This document shows, piece by piece, positions 62,920 to 64,000 of a stretch of 64,000 nucleotides of DNA. The stretch lies in assembly GCA_964486055.1 (NCBI GenBank), contig CAZALE010000001.1, forward strand, positions 124,001 to 188,000, read 5' to 3'. Position numbers and translations under genes: made by a program. The stretch comes from J014 sp964486055 (GTDB lineage: Bacteria > Acidobacteriota > Blastocatellia > Pyrinomonadales > Pyrinomonadaceae). The notes beneath the pieces were generated by a model that worked only from the letters and a program-made list of their open reading frames with translations, made no database searches and was not told the origin of the DNA. Positions within the stretch are counted from its first letter, which is position 1; each line of letters begins with the position of its first letter.

Positions 62920-64000
62920 TTAGTATTTAATTATCTCCAAGACGGCTTGCTCTACATCTTCAATTTGAGGCAGAATGAAATCCTCTACTTGCGGGGCATA
63001 GGCCACGAATGTGTCTGTTGCTGCCACGCGTTTTACTGGTGCGTCGAGCCATTCAAACAATTCATCTGCTATTCTTGCTGCTATCTCCGCCCCGTAGCCA
63101 AAAGACAGTGAATCCTCATGAGCTATGATGACTCTTGAGGTTTTTTTCACAGATTCGGCTATACGTTCCCAATCATAAGGCACGAGTGAACGTAAATCTA
63201 TCACCTCGACTGAAATATTTTCCTTTTCCAATCTTTTAGCGGCTTCTAAGCTCTTTTGCACAAGTGCACCAAACGTTACGATCGTAACATCGGTTCCTTC
63301 ACGCACTGTCTTAGCTTTGCCAAACGGTATCATGAAGTCCCTGCCGGGATATTGAGACTTGTTATAAACTTGCCTGTATAAATGTTTATGTTCGAGAAAT
63401 AGGACTGGATCGTCGCACCTAATTGCGGTTCTCAGGAGTCCATTTGCATCCAGAGCATTTGAAGGATAGGCAATCAATAAGCCTGGGGTATGTGCAAAGA
63501 GTGTAGTACCGGATTGTGAGTGATATACAGCCCCACCCTTTAAATATCCGCCTACTGGTACCCTTATGACAACAGGACATTTCCATTCCCCATCACTACG
63601 CCAACGCATTACTGCTAGTTCGTTACGTATCTGATGAAAGGCTGGAAATATATAATCAAAGAATTGAATCTCGACAACTGGTTTCAGACCTCTAGTAGCC
63701 ATGCCGATTGCTCTACCGACTATATTTGCCTCTGCAAGCGGAGAGTTGAAGACGCGCGCAGAGCCGAATCTTCTCTGAAGATTCGCGGTTACCTTGAAGA
63801 CTCCTCCTTTTCCTTTTACTCTGTCAAGGTATTGTTCGCGTGAGCAATCTGCTACATCCTCACCAAACACTATTATGCGAACGTCTCTTTCCATCTCCTC
63901 GTGAAGGCAACGATTTATTAGGTCTACCATCGTGCCCGGTGTTCCAGATAATTCTGCACCTTCTTCAGTGTCAAAGTCTTTCGATGTTGGATCTACCTCT
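62920..64000 (-). CDS. 2-oxoacid dehydrogenase E1, fused alpha/beta: beta part (5' partial)
   Basis: Carboxy-terminal part of a thiamine-diphosphate dehydrogenase E1 component. An ATG exists at 63930, but the frame stays open through the end of the window and reads an acidic linker (DPTSKDFDTEEGAELSGTPGT) into MVDLINRCLHEEM. This is how fused E1 alpha/beta proteins join their halves. Visible beta-domain motifs: FGEDVAD, NSPLAEANIVGRAIGMA, KPVVEIQFFDYIFPA and VIDLRSLVPYD. Full length would be about 690-800 residues with the alpha half outside the window. Substrate (pyruvate or branched-chain 2-oxoacids) cannot be told. It ends 137 bases before ileS. Confidence 0.87.
   Translation of the reverse strand, partial: EVDPTSKDFDTEEGAELSGTPGTMVDLINRCLHEEMERDVRIIVFGEDVADCSREQYLDRVKGKGGVFKVTANLQRRFGSARVFNSPLAEANIVGRAIGMATRGLKPVVEIQFFDYIFPAFHQIRNELAVMRWRSDGEWKCPVVIRVPVGGYLKGGAVYHSQSGTTLFAHTPGLLIAYPSNALDANGLLRTAIRCDDPVLFLEHKHLYRQVYNKSQYPGRDFMIPFGKAKTVREGTDVTIVTFGALVQKSLEAAKRLEKENISVEVIDLRSLVPYDWERIAESVKKTSRVIIAHEDSLSFGYGAEIAARIADELFEWLDAPVKRVAATDTFVAYAPQVEDFILPQIEDVEQAVLEIIKY

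Noticed and set aside
2..64000. Mobile elements, prophage, CRISPR arrays, toxin-antitoxin or defence genes
   Set aside because: No transposase, integrase, repeat-spacer pattern or recognised defence domain was seen in any frame; the window reads as ordinary chromosome.

Overview
The window is AT-rich DNA (by eye about 40% GC, not computed) from a Gram-negative bacterium with two membranes. The evidence for an outer membrane is a Mla-type lipid-transport pair, an RND pump with its own TolC-like channel, Lgt/LspA lipoprotein processing, and a barrel protein ending in Phe. A carboxypeptidase-regulatory-like outer-membrane protein, an S55-type GMSGSP peptidase, PEGA domains, a fused E1 alpha/beta dehydrogenase and a methylcrotonyl-type carboxylase together suggest Acidobacteriota. 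That placement is inference and would need 16S or marker genes. Most of the window is chromosomal housekeeping DNA. I see no insertion sequence, phage, integrase or CRISPR array.

Layout: 1-1108 is the end of an MlaE permease and a complete MlaF ATPase, followed by thymidine kinase on the opposite strand. 2210-6894 is the most notable region. It holds a LOV-domain (blue-light flavin) histidine kinase, an NtrC-class sigma-54 activator, a small Roadblock/LC7 protein behind a near-consensus sigma-54 promoter with its own terminators, and a response regulator (receiver-PATAN/DUF4388) whose C-terminus repeats the same Roadblock family. 7200-10430 is a lytic transglycosylase-aroA-aroK operon. 10568-13639 is a sugar-phosphate isomerase-like protein, an acyl-CoA carboxylase beta subunit and a C-terminally truncated crotonase. 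13754-18726 has a small zinc-ribbon membrane protein, galE, a lone OppD-type ATPase, a CtpA protease and a LOG-family protein. 18769-20060 is a LytTR regulator translationally coupled to a protein that looks like the missing C-terminal half of a crotonase.

20481-27361 is a TetR-MFP-RND-TolC efflux operon with a perfect palindrome at its promoter. 27416-34698 has a cupredoxin-like lipoprotein, chorismate synthase, an EamA permease, an aminodeoxychorismate lyase-like PLP enzyme and a large membrane histidine kinase. 34902-40426 has a carboxypeptidase-regulatory outer-membrane protein, tRNA-Ser(GCT), gltX, an Nfu iron-sulfur carrier and an SPFH-PEGA fusion. 40498-44978 is VanZ and an ATP synthase operon with only b', b, delta, alpha and gamma; a, c, beta and epsilon must be elsewhere. 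45162-46902 is an ECF sigma factor, anti-sigma and Spy-like triad. 47135-53122 has a YkgJ cysteine-cluster protein, an alpha/beta hydrolase relative lacking its serine, an S55 peptidase-like protein, guaB and a RodZ-like protein. 53574-57032 is class I ribonucleotide reductase under a textbook promoter overlapped by two NrdR boxes. 57506-62783 is ileS-lspA-lgt-rluD. 62920-64000 is the C-terminal part of a fused E1 alpha/beta dehydrogenase that runs off the window.

The best candidate for an undescribed system is the LOV kinase / sigma-54 activator / Roadblock module at 2210-6894. A light-responsive two-component pair appears positioned to switch on a Roadblock protein whose domain is also carried by a neighbouring PATAN response regulator. 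Second is a possible split crotonase made by the two complementary half-proteins at 13079-13639 and 19548-20060.
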